64,000 nt of DNA from Mastigocoleus sp. MO_188.B34 (GCF_030065675.1 NZ_JASJDK010000013.1:62001-126000); one strand, 5' to 3'. Positions 17,824-27,699 are shown, counted from the first letter of the stretch. Notes: generated by a model not told the origin, from the letters alone. Numbers and translations are program-made.

Positions 17824-19941
17824 CTAACTCGAAATCAGCACTGCAATACTGCGATCTGCGACTAAATAATTATTTGAGGTAATAATGATTTCCTGACCTG
17901 GTTCACTGATATCCCGAGGAGAAGCCAGAGAAGTATCGATAACTCTGTACCATTTTCTACCTTTAACTGGGGGAATTTCAAAGTTAAGTTTTTCCCAGTA
18001 CATGTTCATCATTACATGAATATCTACTTCGCGATCGCGACCACCGAGGGTAAAAGCCAGAGCTCTTGCTGTTGGATCGTCCCAACCAGGACTATTCAGT
18101 TGACAACCATGCCAAGAAATATCTGATAATCCACGTTGATTGGTAATTCCAGTGAAATAACGAGGGCGATGAATAGCACTATGTTGTTTGCGGAAATTAA
18201 TGATGAGTTGCCAAAAACGGAAGAAATCTTGATTTTGCTCTACCTGATTCCAATCAAACCAACTAATTTTGTTATCTTGACAGTAACTATTGTTGTTACC
18301 TTTTTGGGTACGCCGAACTTCATCTCCCATAACCATCATGGGGACGCCCTGAGACAACATCAAAATAGTCGCAAAATTTTTAATTTGGCGTTCTCGTAAA
18401 TCATTAATCCACTGATCGTTGGTTTCTCCTTCCGCACCACAGTTCCAACTTAGGTTGTCATTGATACCATCGCGGTTGCCTTCTCCATTCGCTTCGTTAT
18501 GTTTGTCATTGTAGGAAACCAAATCATTGAGCGTAAATCCGTCATGAGCATCAATAAAATTAACGCTATTGATTGGTAAATGACCGCGATATTGATAGAG
18601 ATCGGCGCTACCAGTAATACGAGAAGCCAGATTATTAATAACACCTGCATCTCCCTTCACAAATCGTCTCACATCATCCCGATAGCGACCATTCCATTCT
18701 GCCCAGCGATAACCGGGAAAATGACCAATTTGGTATAGTCCGGCAGCATCCCAGGCTTCAGCTATTACTTTACTGTCCGCTAAAATATCATTTAACTCAA
18801 TTGCCCAAATCACCGGAGGATGTTCCATTGGTCTACCATCTTCACCTCTGGTAAGAACCGAACCTTCATCAAAACGAAAGCCATCAACGTGCATCTCTTC
18901 AACCCAGTACCGCAAACAGTCAATGATAAATTTTTCACCAATGGGATGGTTACAATTAAAGGTGTTTCCGCAGCCTGTATAGTCGTAGTAGTATTGCTTG
19001 TTTCCAGATACTAGATAGTAATAGATATTGTTATCAATACCTTTAAAAGAAAAAGTTGGTCCTTGATGATTACCTTCATCAGTATGGTTAAAAACTACAT
19101 CTAAAATTACTTCTATACCTGCTTTGTGTAGAGCTTTGACCATATCGCGAAACTCTCGTACGTGCTTCCCTTCTTCTGGGTTTACACAATAGCTAGGATG
19201 GGGAGCAAAGTAACTCATGGTACTGTAGCCCCAATAATTTTTCAGGGGTTGACCATCTACTTCTCGCAGCACTTCTGTATTGTCAAACTCAAAGATGGGA
19301 AGTAGTTCAACTGCTGTAACTCCTAATTTTTGCAGATAGGGAATTTTTTCAATGACAGCAGCAAAAGTTCCGGGATGCTTAACCTTGGAGGTCGAGGAAC
19401 TTGTCAAACCACCCACGTGCATCTCATAGATAATTGTTTCATTCATCGGGCGATTCAAAGGTCGATCGCCTTCCCAATCATAGTCAGAAGTATCGATAAT
19501 GGCGCTACGCATTGAGGTCGCAAGATTATCTCCTGGTACGCAAGCATCGCCCCGTCGCCACAGATTTTTCGTATTACCTTTAGCATAGGGGTCGATTAAA
19601 ACTTTCTCGCGATCGAAACGATGTCCCGAATTGATATCGTTAGGACCATCAACTCGATAAGCATAATGCATACCAGCTTTTAACCCTTTGATATAAACAT
19701 GCCAAAATAGGAAAGTTTTATGAATTTTGGGGTCTAATTTAATAATCTGAAATGGTTCTAGAGCATCACATTTATCGAATAGTAATAACTCTACCGCTGT
19801 AGCATGTTCGGAAAAAAGTGAAAAGTTTACCCCATTGCGATCGACAGTTGCACCTAAAGGATGGGCTTTCCCCCGATCGACTTGGTAAGTAATATTTTTA
19901 CGTCCAGGTGTTGTATCTTGATATTTTGGGATTGCAATCAT
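17824..19941 (-). CDS. glgX: Glycogen debranching enzyme / isoamylase GlgX
   Basis: This 705-residue GH13 enzyme hydrolyses alpha-1,6 branch linkages of glycogen in the cytoplasm. An N-terminal carbohydrate-binding (CBM48-like) domain starts at GKAHPLGATVDRNGVNFSLFSEHAT. The barrel contains EVILDVVFNHT, VDGFRFDEGS (nucleophile Asp), KVIAEAWDAAGLYQIG (acid/base Glu) and NFIDAHDGFTLNDLVSYNDKHNEANGEGN (transition-state Asp). The length is normal. Its start overlaps the stop region of the upstream DJ-1/PfpI gene by four bases (ATGA type), so the two are translationally coupled. Cyanobacteria usually have several glgX copies; this one sits in the redox island rather than with glycogen genes. Confidence 0.93.
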   Translation of the reverse strand: MIAIPKYQDTTPGRKNITYQVDRGKAHPLGATVDRNGVNFSLFSEHATAVELLLFDKCDALEPFQIIKLDPKIHKTFLFWHVYIKGLKAGMHYAYRVDGPNDINSGHRFDREKVLIDPYAKGNTKNLWRRGDACVPGDNLATSMRSAIIDTSDYDWEGDRPLNRPMNETIIYEMHVGGLTSSSTSKVKHPGTFAAVIEKIPYLQKLGVTAVELLPIFEFDNTEVLREVDGQPLKNYWGYSTMSYFAPHPSYCVNPEEGKHVREFRDMVKALHKAGIEVILDVVFNHTDEGNHQGPTFSFKGIDNNIYYYLVSGNKQYYYDYTGCGNTFNCNHPIGEKFIIDCLRYWVEEMHVDGFRFDEGSVLTRGEDGRPMEHPPVIWAIELNDILADSKVIAEAWDAAGLYQIGHFPGYRWAEWNGRYRDDVRRFVKGDAGVINNLASRITGSADLYQYRGHLPINSVNFIDAHDGFTLNDLVSYNDKHNEANGEGNRDGINDNLSWNCGAEGETNDQWINDLRERQIKNFATILMLSQGVPMMVMGDEVRRTQKGNNNSYCQDNKISWFDWNQVEQNQDFFRFWQLIINFRKQHSAIHRPRYFTGITNQRGLSDISWHGCQLNSPGWDDPTARALAFTLGGRDREVDIHVMMNMYWEKLNFEIPPVKGRKWYRVIDTSLASPRDISEPGQEIIITSNNYLVADRSIAVLISS

Positions 19942-20630
19942 TTGACATTACCTCCAACGCATAATTCTTTTGCTTTGACAGAGTTTCCTGAGAGAATGTC
20001 AACTATCTGCTTAGCAAAGAGGTGACAATGGGCTCCCGTTCTACCTGTCACTAAATCACCATCTACCACCACATCACGATCTGTATATATTGCACCCATA
20101 TTCACAACATCACCGTGCAAATTGTTGTGACAGGTAACAGGGCGACCTTTGACTAATTCTGGAACGGGAGAAACTAGCCACATTCCATGACAGATAATAC
20201 CTTTAAGAATATTTTCTTTCGCAAATGCTCGCTGAAGAAATTCTGTGGCTGGAGGAAGTTTATTGATGTCTTCTGTGTATCTCAAACGGTCAGAAACCAT
20301 CGCTGAAGGGACGATAATTGCTGAAAAACTTTCTAGAGTTCGATCGTCCATGTTTTCAAAACTTTCCTGACATTCAATCGGTGCTTTGTATTCATGTCCG
20401 GTGAAAGTTAAAGATGGTTGACCCCATAAACGAGTTAAAAGATGGGTATCTGCTCCTTCTTCAGCAAATCGGTAATGATAGTACCAAATTTCATGTTCGT
20501 AAAAGTCACTTTCAAAAAGAATGCCAATTTTTTGTCCCTTAAGTTTATTTCCAGGGTCATCACTTTTGATAACATCTCTAGAAAAACTATGGTTGGGACC
20601 TGGATTATATAAATGGGAAGTTAACATCAT
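19938..20630 (-). CDS. DJ-1/PfpI family protein (class I glutamine-amidotransferase-like)
   Basis: A 230-residue protein with the PfpI fold: KIGILFESDFYEHEIWYYHYRFAEEGA at the N-terminus, SAIIVPSAM in the middle and the nucleophile elbow GIICHGMWLV (Cys147, His148). The Cys-His pair and an early Glu match the PfpI/DJ-1 active site. Members act as proteases, glyoxalases or deglycases, chaperones or hydratases. Residues 1-30 are an extra extension. It overlaps glgX by four bases and lies 121 bases after a GMC oxidoreductase gene, all on one strand. A carbonyl-detoxifying or sugar-modifying role in the island is an inference. Confidence 0.82.
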   Translation of the reverse strand: MMLTSHLYNPGPNHSFSRDVIKSDDPGNKLKGQKIGILFESDFYEHEIWYYHYRFAEEGADTHLLTRLWGQPSLTFTGHEYKAPIECQESFENMDDRTLESFSAIIVPSAMVSDRLRYTEDINKLPPATEFLQRAFAKENILKGIICHGMWLVSPVPELVKGRPVTCHNNLHGDVVNMGAIYTDRDVVVDGDLVTGRTGAHCHLFAKQIVDILSGNSVKAKELCVGGNVK

Positions 20631-20751
20631 TTATGTCCTTTTCAATGATTCAGATTGGATGCTTGAGCATTACCTGGTATTTACTTGTGGAGTAGTACAA
20701 TCAAAAATTCCAAAGCAGTAAATTCCTGAAATTTCGAGACAAATTTTTGCT

Positions 20752-22332
20752 TTAACCCAAATCTTGTTTAATTAAGTCTGCGACTTTCTCACCTATCATT
20801 ACGATACAAGTATGGGGATTAGCTGATGGAATTGAAGGTATAACCGAGCCATCAGCTACTCGCAGACCTTCAACACCGTAGACTTTAAGGCTTGGATCTA
20901 CAACAGCCATATTGTCCACACCCATTTTGCAAGAACCGACAAAATGATAGTAAGAACCAATATTGTTTACAATCCAATCTCTGAGGCTATCATCGCTGTC
21001 ATAATCAGAACCCGGCTTAACTTCAATTAAACCTAACTCAGCAAATGCTTTGGTTTTGTATATCTCACGGGTCATTTTGACCATAGTGACAATGCGATCG
21101 ATATCAACTTTTTCTTGACCGTAATTGGCATTAATCAGAGGATTTGCTGTCGGATCGTTGTTTGCTAAACGAACCCACCCCCGTGAAAGAGGTCTAACTA
21201 AGCCAGGAAGAGCCAAAATAACTCTGGGGTCAACTAACTGTTCCACTGAGGCGATAGGCTGGTTAGTCTGAACCCGTTTGATAACGTTGGAAAAAAATGA
21301 ATCGCCAAACGGAGCACGATGTACGAGACAGATTTCTAGATCAGGGATGGGTAAGCCATCTTCAGAACCCCAGAAGAGAGCAACTTCTGTCATATTTTCT
21401 TTGGGGTCTGCTCCTGGCTGTGACATTAAACCCATGGGTCCAATGACAAGTGGGTGATCGTGAAAATTTTCACCGACACCAGGAAGATCCACTACAACAG
21501 GAATATCAAATTGTTGGAGATGCTCTGGATTACCAATACCCGAAAGCATGAGTAATTTTGGTGATTGAATTGCACCAGCAGATAAGATAACTTCTCGATC
21601 TGCTCTTGCGGTCTTAATAACGCCGTCCTGTTGATATTCAACTCCCACACAACGATTGTTTTCCAACAGAAGTTTGGTTACTAGGGAATTTGCACTTAAT
21701 GTGACATTGGGACGACTTAAGGCTGGTTCCAGATAAGCTGTCCTAACTCCACATCTTTGACCATCTTTTATATCTAAATGATGCCAACCAACACCAAAAT
21801 CACTGGCGTTGAAATCTTCAATATGTGGATATCCTAATTCAACGCAAGCATCAATAAAAGTTTGTGAAACTGGATTACCGTTATCTTTTGCATTGATGAC
21901 ATTGATTGGTCCACCTTTACCTGCAGTTGGATTAGTATCATCTTCTTGATTTTCCAGTTTTTGGAAGTAAGGAAGTACATCTTTAAATGACCAACCTTTA
22001 CAGCCGTTATAAGCCCAGTTATTGTAATCTGCAGCCCTTCCCCTGGTATGGATCATATGATAGATATTGGAGGTTCCACCGATGAGCTTACCAGCAGCAG
22101 AATAAATTTGCCTGCTATCCAGACCGGACTGAGCTTCACTCATATAAGCCCAATCGATATCTGTGAGCAAAAGTTCATTCCAACGATAAGGAATTTGTAC
22201 CTGTTCGGGAATTTTGGTACCGCCGGCTTCAATTACCAATACTTTTAGGTTACTAATTTCACTGAGGCGATAGGCAATAGTCGAACCTGCTGCACCGGAA
22301 CCAACAATAATAAAATCAAAATTATCTGTCAT
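20752..22332 (-). CDS. GMC-family FAD oxidoreductase (choline/alcohol dehydrogenase-like), copy A
   Basis: The protein has 526 residues from the ATG at 22332; a longer start adds an unlikely leader. FAD is bound at FDFIIVGSGAAGSTIAYRLSE near the N-terminus. The GMC signatures GKLIGGTSNIYHMIHTRG and SAGAIQSPKLLMLSGIG are present. The C-terminal catalytic region has YHFVGSCKMG and NPHTCIVMIGEK, giving the His/His active-site pair. GMC enzymes oxidise alcohols or sugars. It lies 92 bases after a second GMC gene; the two are clearly paralogous but divergent, so they probably act on different alcohols or at different steps. Confidence 0.88.
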   Translation of the reverse strand: MTDNFDFIIVGSGAAGSTIAYRLSEISNLKVLVIEAGGTKIPEQVQIPYRWNELLLTDIDWAYMSEAQSGLDSRQIYSAAGKLIGGTSNIYHMIHTRGRAADYNNWAYNGCKGWSFKDVLPYFQKLENQEDDTNPTAGKGGPINVINAKDNGNPVSQTFIDACVELGYPHIEDFNASDFGVGWHHLDIKDGQRCGVRTAYLEPALSRPNVTLSANSLVTKLLLENNRCVGVEYQQDGVIKTARADREVILSAGAIQSPKLLMLSGIGNPEHLQQFDIPVVVDLPGVGENFHDHPLVIGPMGLMSQPGADPKENMTEVALFWGSEDGLPIPDLEICLVHRAPFGDSFFSNVIKRVQTNQPIASVEQLVDPRVILALPGLVRPLSRGWVRLANNDPTANPLINANYGQEKVDIDRIVTMVKMTREIYKTKAFAELGLIEVKPGSDYDSDDSLRDWIVNNIGSYYHFVGSCKMGVDNMAVVDPSLKVYGVEGLRVADGSVIPSIPSANPHTCIVMIGEKVADLIKQDLG

Positions 22333-22424
22333 TGTTACACTATTTTGATTCAAATAAATTTCACTCAAACAAAAAATAAGCAAAGAGTTGGCTTATTTAC
22401 TTTCGCCTATTTACTTTTGCTCAT

Positions 22425-23963
22425 TTACCGAGAAGCAATAATCATGTCAGCCGCCTTTTCACCAATCATAATTGTGGCTGCATTAGTATTACCCCTGGTA
22501 ATCGTAGGCATAATTGAGGCATCTGCAACTCTTAGTCCTGCAATTCCATGAACTTTGAGTTGTGGATCCACTACTGCATTGCGATCGCGACCCATTTTAC
22601 AGGTTCCAACGGGGTGCCAAACTGTAGAAGCAACCTTACGAATATATTCACGCAAACCAGATTCATTGGTAATATCAGCCCCCGGAGCAAGTTCTTCTCC
22701 ACGAAAATCATCGAAAGCATGGGTATGGACTAGCTCGCGCGATAGTTGAATCCCTTTAACTAATACTTTTATATCTGCATCCTTTTCCAGATAATTGGTG
22801 TGGATGATGGCTAAATCCTCAGGATTGTTGGAACGCAAAGTAACCGTACCTCTACTTTGGGGAGCAATCAGAATTGGTGCAAAAGTAAAACCTGGACCGT
22901 CCCATAAGTATTCAGGTTCGAGGAATTGTACTGGACCAAAAAAGAATTGTAAGTCAGGGGAATCATCCAAGTTATTACCACTTCTGGTAAATAGTCCAGC
23001 TTCAGCAAGTAGGTTGGGACTAGGTTGTTCCTGTTTACATTTGTAGCCTACTCCCAGTAATAAGTGGTCTTGTAAATTTAATCCTACTCCCGGTAAATCC
23101 AGCACTACCGGAATATTTAGGGACTTCAAATGATTAGCATCACCAATTCCGGAAAGCATTAATAACCTGGGTGAGTCAAAGCTTCCACAGCTAACAATCA
23201 CTTCAGATTCAGCTTTCACTTGGTGGAGAGTACCATCCTGGCTATACTCAACTCCAACAACTTGATTTTTAGAGATTAGCAAACGAGTAACTAAAGCCTT
23301 GGTTTGGACGGTAAAATTAGATCGCTCCAGGATCGGATTCAAGAAAGCAACAGCAGTACTACAGCGTTGGTTATTACTTGTTCTAGTGGACTGATAAAAA
23401 CCTGCTCCATCTTCTTGCTGACTCCCATTAAAATCCCAATTATTTCCTTTGTAGCCCAGTTCAATTGCTGCATTAACAAAAGCCTGGGAAACTGGTGCAG
23501 GATTCCTATAGTCAATAACACTAAGGGGACCTCCTACTCCATGAAATTCTGAAGCACCACCTTCATAATCTTCAGATTTTTTAAAATAGGGTAATACCTC
23601 TTCGTAACTCCAACCTTCGTTACCAAGACGACTCCAACTATCGTAGTCACGACGATTTCCTCGGACGTACATCATCGCATTTAGGGAACTGCTACCTCCG
23701 AGAACCTTACCTTGAGCGATCGCAATTTGACGTTTATTTAAATACTGTTCTTGCTCTGTAGAATAGCCCCAATCAAGTTTGGAACCCCATAGAGAGGTCA
23801 TGGATTGTATGTCAGTTTTATGAATTGCAGAATTAGTATCTGCTGCTCCCACTTCTAATAAAAGTACTGAAACATTAGGGTCTTCACTGAGGCGATTAGC
23901 GATCGTGCATCCTGCAGACCCAGCACCGACTACAATGTAATCGAATGTTTGTTCAAATTTCAT
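22425..23963 (-). CDS. GMC-family FAD oxidoreductase (choline dehydrogenase-like), copy B
   Basis: The 512 residues start MKFEQTFDYIVVGAGSAGCTIANRLSE, the FAD-binding motif. GMC signature 1 is GKVLGGSSSLNAMMYVRG and signature 2 is SCGSFDSPRLLMLSGIG. At the C-terminus TVWHPVGTCKMG supplies the catalytic His, while the second position reads RGNTNAATIMIG, with Asn where copy A has His, as in many choline-dehydrogenase-like members. The stop lies close to copy A's start (92 bases), and the gene is 29 bases downstream of a Nif11 gene. No osmoprotectant genes (betaine aldehyde dehydrogenase, transporters) are nearby, so choline is not a supported substrate. Confidence 0.9.
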   Translation of the reverse strand: MKFEQTFDYIVVGAGSAGCTIANRLSEDPNVSVLLLEVGAADTNSAIHKTDIQSMTSLWGSKLDWGYSTEQEQYLNKRQIAIAQGKVLGGSSSLNAMMYVRGNRRDYDSWSRLGNEGWSYEEVLPYFKKSEDYEGGASEFHGVGGPLSVIDYRNPAPVSQAFVNAAIELGYKGNNWDFNGSQQEDGAGFYQSTRTSNNQRCSTAVAFLNPILERSNFTVQTKALVTRLLISKNQVVGVEYSQDGTLHQVKAESEVIVSCGSFDSPRLLMLSGIGDANHLKSLNIPVVLDLPGVGLNLQDHLLLGVGYKCKQEQPSPNLLAEAGLFTRSGNNLDDSPDLQFFFGPVQFLEPEYLWDGPGFTFAPILIAPQSRGTVTLRSNNPEDLAIIHTNYLEKDADIKVLVKGIQLSRELVHTHAFDDFRGEELAPGADITNESGLREYIRKVASTVWHPVGTCKMGRDRNAVVDPQLKVHGIAGLRVADASIMPTITRGNTNAATIMIGEKAADMIIASR

Positions 23964-23992
23964 ATTTTTGATTTTCCTATATTTTTATCTTA

Positions 23993-24304
23993 TTACCCTA
24001 TAATTTGCTTCATCTCTTGGTCTGATAAGCTACCAATGACGTTATCAATTAAGTATTGAAAATAGTATTTTCCCCACATTGTTTCCCATAAACTAAAAGT
24101 TAAATCAAATTTTTCTTTATGTTTATTCGCCAAAAATATTTCACTTTCCCAAATAACATCATCAAAATCCTGAGGGGTAAAATCATAGTTCATTATTTTG
24201 GCATTTTTCATAACTTCATCTTTAGATTTGCGACTTAATTCATGTTGTAGGTAATAATCTTTAGCCACAGCATTTAAAAAGTCAAAAACAGCTTTTCTTG
24301 ACAT
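23993..24304 (-). CDS. Nif11-like protein lacking a core peptide (copy A)
   Basis: The ATG at 24304 (AAGGAAA ribosome site) gives 103 residues. The N-terminal half is a Nif11 domain: MSRKAVFDFLNAVAKDYYLQ, then a helix with YDFTPQDFDDVI, the usual Nif11 F-T-xxDL pattern. A middle block LWETMWGKYYFQYLID is shared with the neighbouring copy. The end, SLSDQEMKQIIG, resembles the last turn of a Nif11 leader but stops where a GG site and core peptide would follow. So this is a Nif11 protein without cargo. It lies 29 bases upstream of GMC copy B on the same strand and is likely co-transcribed. Possible roles are a modification-enzyme partner or a regulator. Confidence 0.8.
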   Translation of the reverse strand: MSRKAVFDFLNAVAKDYYLQHELSRKSKDEVMKNAKIMNYDFTPQDFDDVIWESEIFLANKHKEKFDLTFSLWETMWGKYYFQYLIDNVIGSLSDQEMKQIIG

Positions 24305-24591
24305 TAAAATTATTTCCTTATTAATAGAATCTAACTCATTATTGGGGATTAAAATTAATAACAAAAAATCTTATATACGCGTCATTATTACGATTGATGT
24401 GGAAAAATATATAGCATCTGTACAATAATCATAAATCATAATTCAGTATAAATTTATGATTAACCATTAACTGTCAAGTATATGATTCTGGAACACCAAT
24501 CAAATTACTCAATTTAAACTATCCAAATTTGACATTTACAATTGAAATATGAACTATATACATCAGATAACAATCCTATTAATATAAGATA

Positions 24592-24909
24592 TCATCTAAT
24601 TAATTCTTTCAATTCTTCTTCTGAAAAGTAGCTCATAAGAACTTCAATCACATACTGAAAATGATATTTACCCCACATTTTTGGCCATAGTTTACTTCTA
24701 CTACCAATTGTTTTCTCTTTAATTTTTTTCAGGATTACTGTTTCTTCGATACGACCAATTACAGAAGCTAAATCTTCCCGAGTAAATTCATAGCCTAAAT
24801 TATTGGCATGAAAAATTAACTCTGCTAAATTTCTAGCATTAAATTTTTCCTGCAGCTTTGAATTTACACTAATAGCTCGAAAAAAATCGATGACATTTTG
24901 CTTAGACAT
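24592..24909 (-). CDS. Nif11-like protein lacking a core peptide (copy B)
   Basis: The 105 residues begin MSKQNVIDFFRAISVNSKLQ, with the Nif11 pattern YEFTREDLASVI. It shares with copy A the block LWPKMWGKYHFQYVIE and a truncated leader-like end YFSEEELKELIR. As in copy A there is no GG and no core. The two are paralogs (roughly one third identical by eye), separated by 287 AT-rich bases. It lies 72 bases downstream of the EthD-domain gene. Retention of two cargo-less Nif11 proteins in the oxidoreductase island suggests a role other than precursor peptide. Confidence 0.8.
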   Translation of the reverse strand: MSKQNVIDFFRAISVNSKLQEKFNARNLAELIFHANNLGYEFTREDLASVIGRIEETVILKKIKEKTIGSRSKLWPKMWGKYHFQYVIEVLMSYFSEEELKELIR

Positions 24910-24981
24910 TCGGCAATTTATATATTGAATGATGAATTATTGAATGATAGATTTGACAGAGTATTTATTTTGAAACAATAA

Positions 24982-25686
24982 TTAGCGACTTTCTGGTCCA
25001 ATAACCCATTTTTCTTTTACGACCATTGTGTGAATATATTTAGACTCAAAAAGACGATCCGTGTTGAATATAAACAACTCTTTATACTCTGGCGAACTAC
25101 AGGCTATCTCAAGAGATTCCATATCATCAAACCAAAGTTGGGAAACACAATCAAGGATAGATTCACCAATAGTATAAAAGCTATCGCGAACATGACCTTG
25201 AAGATAACGGCGAATACCTGGAATCTTCATCACTTTGGAAGCATGATTATCTAGCATGGATTCACGAAATTGTTCTAATGAGATTCCAGCTTTTCTTTTT
25301 ACCATTATTAAAATCTTGATTCCATGAAAATTCTTAGATACGGATTTTTCTTCAAATAGAAGGTGAGCATTAGTATCTAATCCAACTGTACGCCAGAATG
25401 CAGCCCAGTTAGGTTCATCTCTGCGGGCTCCTTCCAAAAACTCTTTGGACTGAAGTGAAGCAATTTGTTCTTCTTCATTTTTTAACCAAATTTCAGCAAC
25501 ACCACTAAAAAGGGGATCTTTATTTGTAGCTTCAATTCCAAAAGGAATTCGTAAATCAATAAGATAACGTCTAATTTGAGGAATTTTGCTTGCATACTCC
25601 ACAGCATGTACATTTACCCAATAATCCTGAAAGTCTTGTTCGCTCATACCTGGTTTTGGATGAGCAAAAATCAACTGGTGAATCAT
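24982..25686 (-). CDS. Tandem EthD-domain protein
   Basis: A 234-residue protein made of two EthD-type ferredoxin-like units. Unit one (1-115) has IFAHPKPGMSEQDFQDYWVNVHAVEYASKIPQIRRYLID; unit two (about 125-230) has IMVKRKAGISLEQFRESMLDNHASKVMKIPGIRRYLQG. Each keeps the central His followed by the P-x-I-R-R-Y strand. EthD-like proteins are small dimeric alpha+beta barrels linked to degradation pathways (ethyl tert-butyl ether, aromatic or polyketide-like compounds); this fusion would fold as a pseudo-dimer. It sits between the ThDP enzyme and the Nif11 genes on one strand. An enzymatic or binding role in the island is likely, with substrate unknown. Confidence 0.8.
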   Translation of the reverse strand: MIHQLIFAHPKPGMSEQDFQDYWVNVHAVEYASKIPQIRRYLIDLRIPFGIEATNKDPLFSGVAEIWLKNEEEQIASLQSKEFLEGARRDEPNWAAFWRTVGLDTNAHLLFEEKSVSKNFHGIKILIMVKRKAGISLEQFRESMLDNHASKVMKIPGIRRYLQGHVRDSFYTIGESILDCVSQLWFDDMESLEIACSSPEYKELFIFNTDRLFESKYIHTMVVKEKWVIGPESR

Positions 25687-25992
25687 AAATAATCCTAAGG
25701 GTAGTGAATATCTAGAGTGGGAGTCAGGAGTCAGAACAGACCGCGCTAAAGCGAGCAGGAATCAGAAGTCAGAAATCAGAATTCAGAAGTCAAAAATAAA
25801 AACTCTTTCCTTCATGTCTGATTTTGAGAAACTTGTACTATCTCATTCGTTTGTAAAACGTTAGAGTCAAAATGGACGCGATTAATAGTTTTTATCCAGT
25901 AACTAGATTTATTGCGATCGGGAATTAAGTTTTTATTTTTGTTCTATTTTGTTCGTTCAATCCTTCTCGTTTAATTCTTCTTGCTAAATCTT
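25687..25992. other. Intergenic inside the island, with low-complexity repeat
   Basis: A 306-base gap between the ThDP-enzyme and EthD genes. Positions 25715-25797 hold the degenerate GTCAGAA/ATCAGAA heptamer-type tract, interrupted by ACCGCGCTAAAGCGAGC. The island may be split into two transcripts here. Confidence 0.5.
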
Positions 25993-27699
25993 CTACTGAC
26001 CGCATCTCAAACCAATCATTTCTGGGTGAACATCAGCTTCTAAAACCACATCTATAAGAAATGGACCTTTGTGTGCTAATGCTTTTTGAATTGCTGGAGC
26101 TATTTCTTCCGGTTTTTCAACCCTAACAGCCTCAACACCCATCGATCGCGCCATTTGGTCAAAAGAAATTTCTGGCTTGGACAAATCGAAACTTAAAGGA
26201 TAATCATGTTCTGGTATACCCCGCTCTCGCCAATAAGCTAGTACATTCACTTGCAAAAGCTTGTAAGAACGGTTATTGCAGATGATAAATTTAGCATCTA
26301 TATTATGGCGAGCAGCAGACCATAGAGCCTGAATAGTAAACATCGCACCACCGTCACCAGTGATTCCAATTACTGTCTTATCGGGATTAGCCAGTTTTGC
26401 TCCCATAGCTCCAGGAATCCCCACACCTAAAGAACCACCGCGAGTAAGAAAATATTGTCCTGGTTCTGTTAGTTTTAGATAGCGAGAGATAGGAGGAGAA
26501 TTTGTTAATGCTTCATCGAAGACGATCGCATCATTTGGTAGTTGAGTTGCGAGTTCTTCCACAAAACGAGAGAAATACAAGGGTACAGAATCTCGAACCG
26601 CCCGGTCGGCTTCTAATTGGCTTTCCAGTTTAGATTGTTTTGCTTGGGTAATTTCAACAGTTCTAACCTTAGCTGCTTCCTTTTGTTCGGGGGTCATCAC
26701 ATCGTTTAGGATTGTTTTTAACTTACCCAAAGTCAATTTCGGATCGCAAACCAGACCAATATCTACTGGATGATTTTTAGCAATTTCGTAGCTATCTAAA
26801 TCGATATGAATTATTTTGGCATCCGGTTTAAAAATGTTACCTAAGATGGGAAAAACTTCTGGTAACATATAAGTCCCAGAAATTAAGTTGACATCTCCTT
26901 TCGAGGTTATGGGTTGACTTTGATAACCAAACATATGCCCTGTAGAACCCTGGTAAAGGGGATGAGCATAGCTCATATTTAATTCACCAGCATCTGCAGA
27001 CCAGACTTCTGCTCCCAAAATTTCGGCAATTTCAGTTAACTCCTGCTGTGCGCCAGAAAAAGCTATTCCATCACCAATAAAAATCATTGGCTTTTCTGCA
27101 TTCGCTAAGATTGCAGCTACATTTTTGAGAGTACCTTCATCTGCTACAACCTTAGTGGAAGGAAACGAAGTGGGTCTGACTTCCTCAACTGCAGGAGCAT
27201 CTAAAATATCCATTGGTACGCAAACATATACCGGTCCCATGGGAGGAGTACTGGCAATCTTGATTGCTCTGCGTATTACTCTAAGAAGGGAAGATGGATC
27301 CATTACCATCGTTGACCATTTTGTCACAGGTTCGGCAAAAGCAACCAGATCTCCCGCCATCTGTGCATCCATTGCTTTATATTTGATTCCCGCATCGCCA
27401 CCAATGACCACCAAAGGTGAATGACCGCGCTTCGCCTGATATAACGCCCCGATCGCATTTCCTAAACCAGGAGTACTGTGGATTTGCACTAAAGCAGGTT
27501 TTCTAGTTGCTCGCGCATAACCATCTGCTGCCATCACCGCAACAGATTCTTGTAAAGTCAAGATATACTTCAGATCTGGGTAATCCCACAGAGCATCTAG
27601 GAATCCTTCTTCTGATGTCCCAGGACAGCCAAACATGCGATCTATACCATCTGCTAAAAATTGTTCCAGAATGGCAAAACGTCCAGTTTTTTTATTCAT
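25993..27699 (-). CDS. Thiamine-diphosphate-dependent enzyme (acetolactate synthase / benzoylformate decarboxylase-like)
   Basis: The 568 residues have the three-domain ThDP fold. The N-terminal domain has GCPGTSEEGFLDAL and the cofactor-activating Glu51 in YILTLQESVAVMAADGYAR. The C-terminal cofactor site is GDGGAMFTIQALW through NN (residues about 448-476), the standard GDG-x-NN motif. The central domain follows the usual pattern (IFIGDGIAFSGAQQELTEIA). Such enzymes decarboxylate 2-oxo acids or make acyloin C-C bonds. It is not obviously IlvB, since no regulatory subunit is adjacent, and it lies among EthD, GMC and DJ-1 genes. It may generate or use an aldehyde or ketol that the neighbouring oxidoreductases process; that is inference. 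Confidence 0.88.
   Translation of the reverse strand: MNKKTGRFAILEQFLADGIDRMFGCPGTSEEGFLDALWDYPDLKYILTLQESVAVMAADGYARATRKPALVQIHSTPGLGNAIGALYQAKRGHSPLVVIGGDAGIKYKAMDAQMAGDLVAFAEPVTKWSTMVMDPSSLLRVIRRAIKIASTPPMGPVYVCVPMDILDAPAVEEVRPTSFPSTKVVADEGTLKNVAAILANAEKPMIFIGDGIAFSGAQQELTEIAEILGAEVWSADAGELNMSYAHPLYQGSTGHMFGYQSQPITSKGDVNLISGTYMLPEVFPILGNIFKPDAKIIHIDLDSYEIAKNHPVDIGLVCDPKLTLGKLKTILNDVMTPEQKEAAKVRTVEITQAKQSKLESQLEADRAVRDSVPLYFSRFVEELATQLPNDAIVFDEALTNSPPISRYLKLTEPGQYFLTRGGSLGVGIPGAMGAKLANPDKTVIGITGDGGAMFTIQALWSAARHNIDAKFIICNNRSYKLLQVNVLAYWRERGIPEHDYPLSFDLSKPEISFDQMARSMGVEAVRVEKPEEIAPAIQKALAHKGPFLIDVVLEADVHPEMIGLRCGQ

Noticed and set aside
27125-27424. Open frame opposite the ThDP enzyme
   Set aside because: Antisense shadow of a clear enzyme with all motifs on the minus strand.
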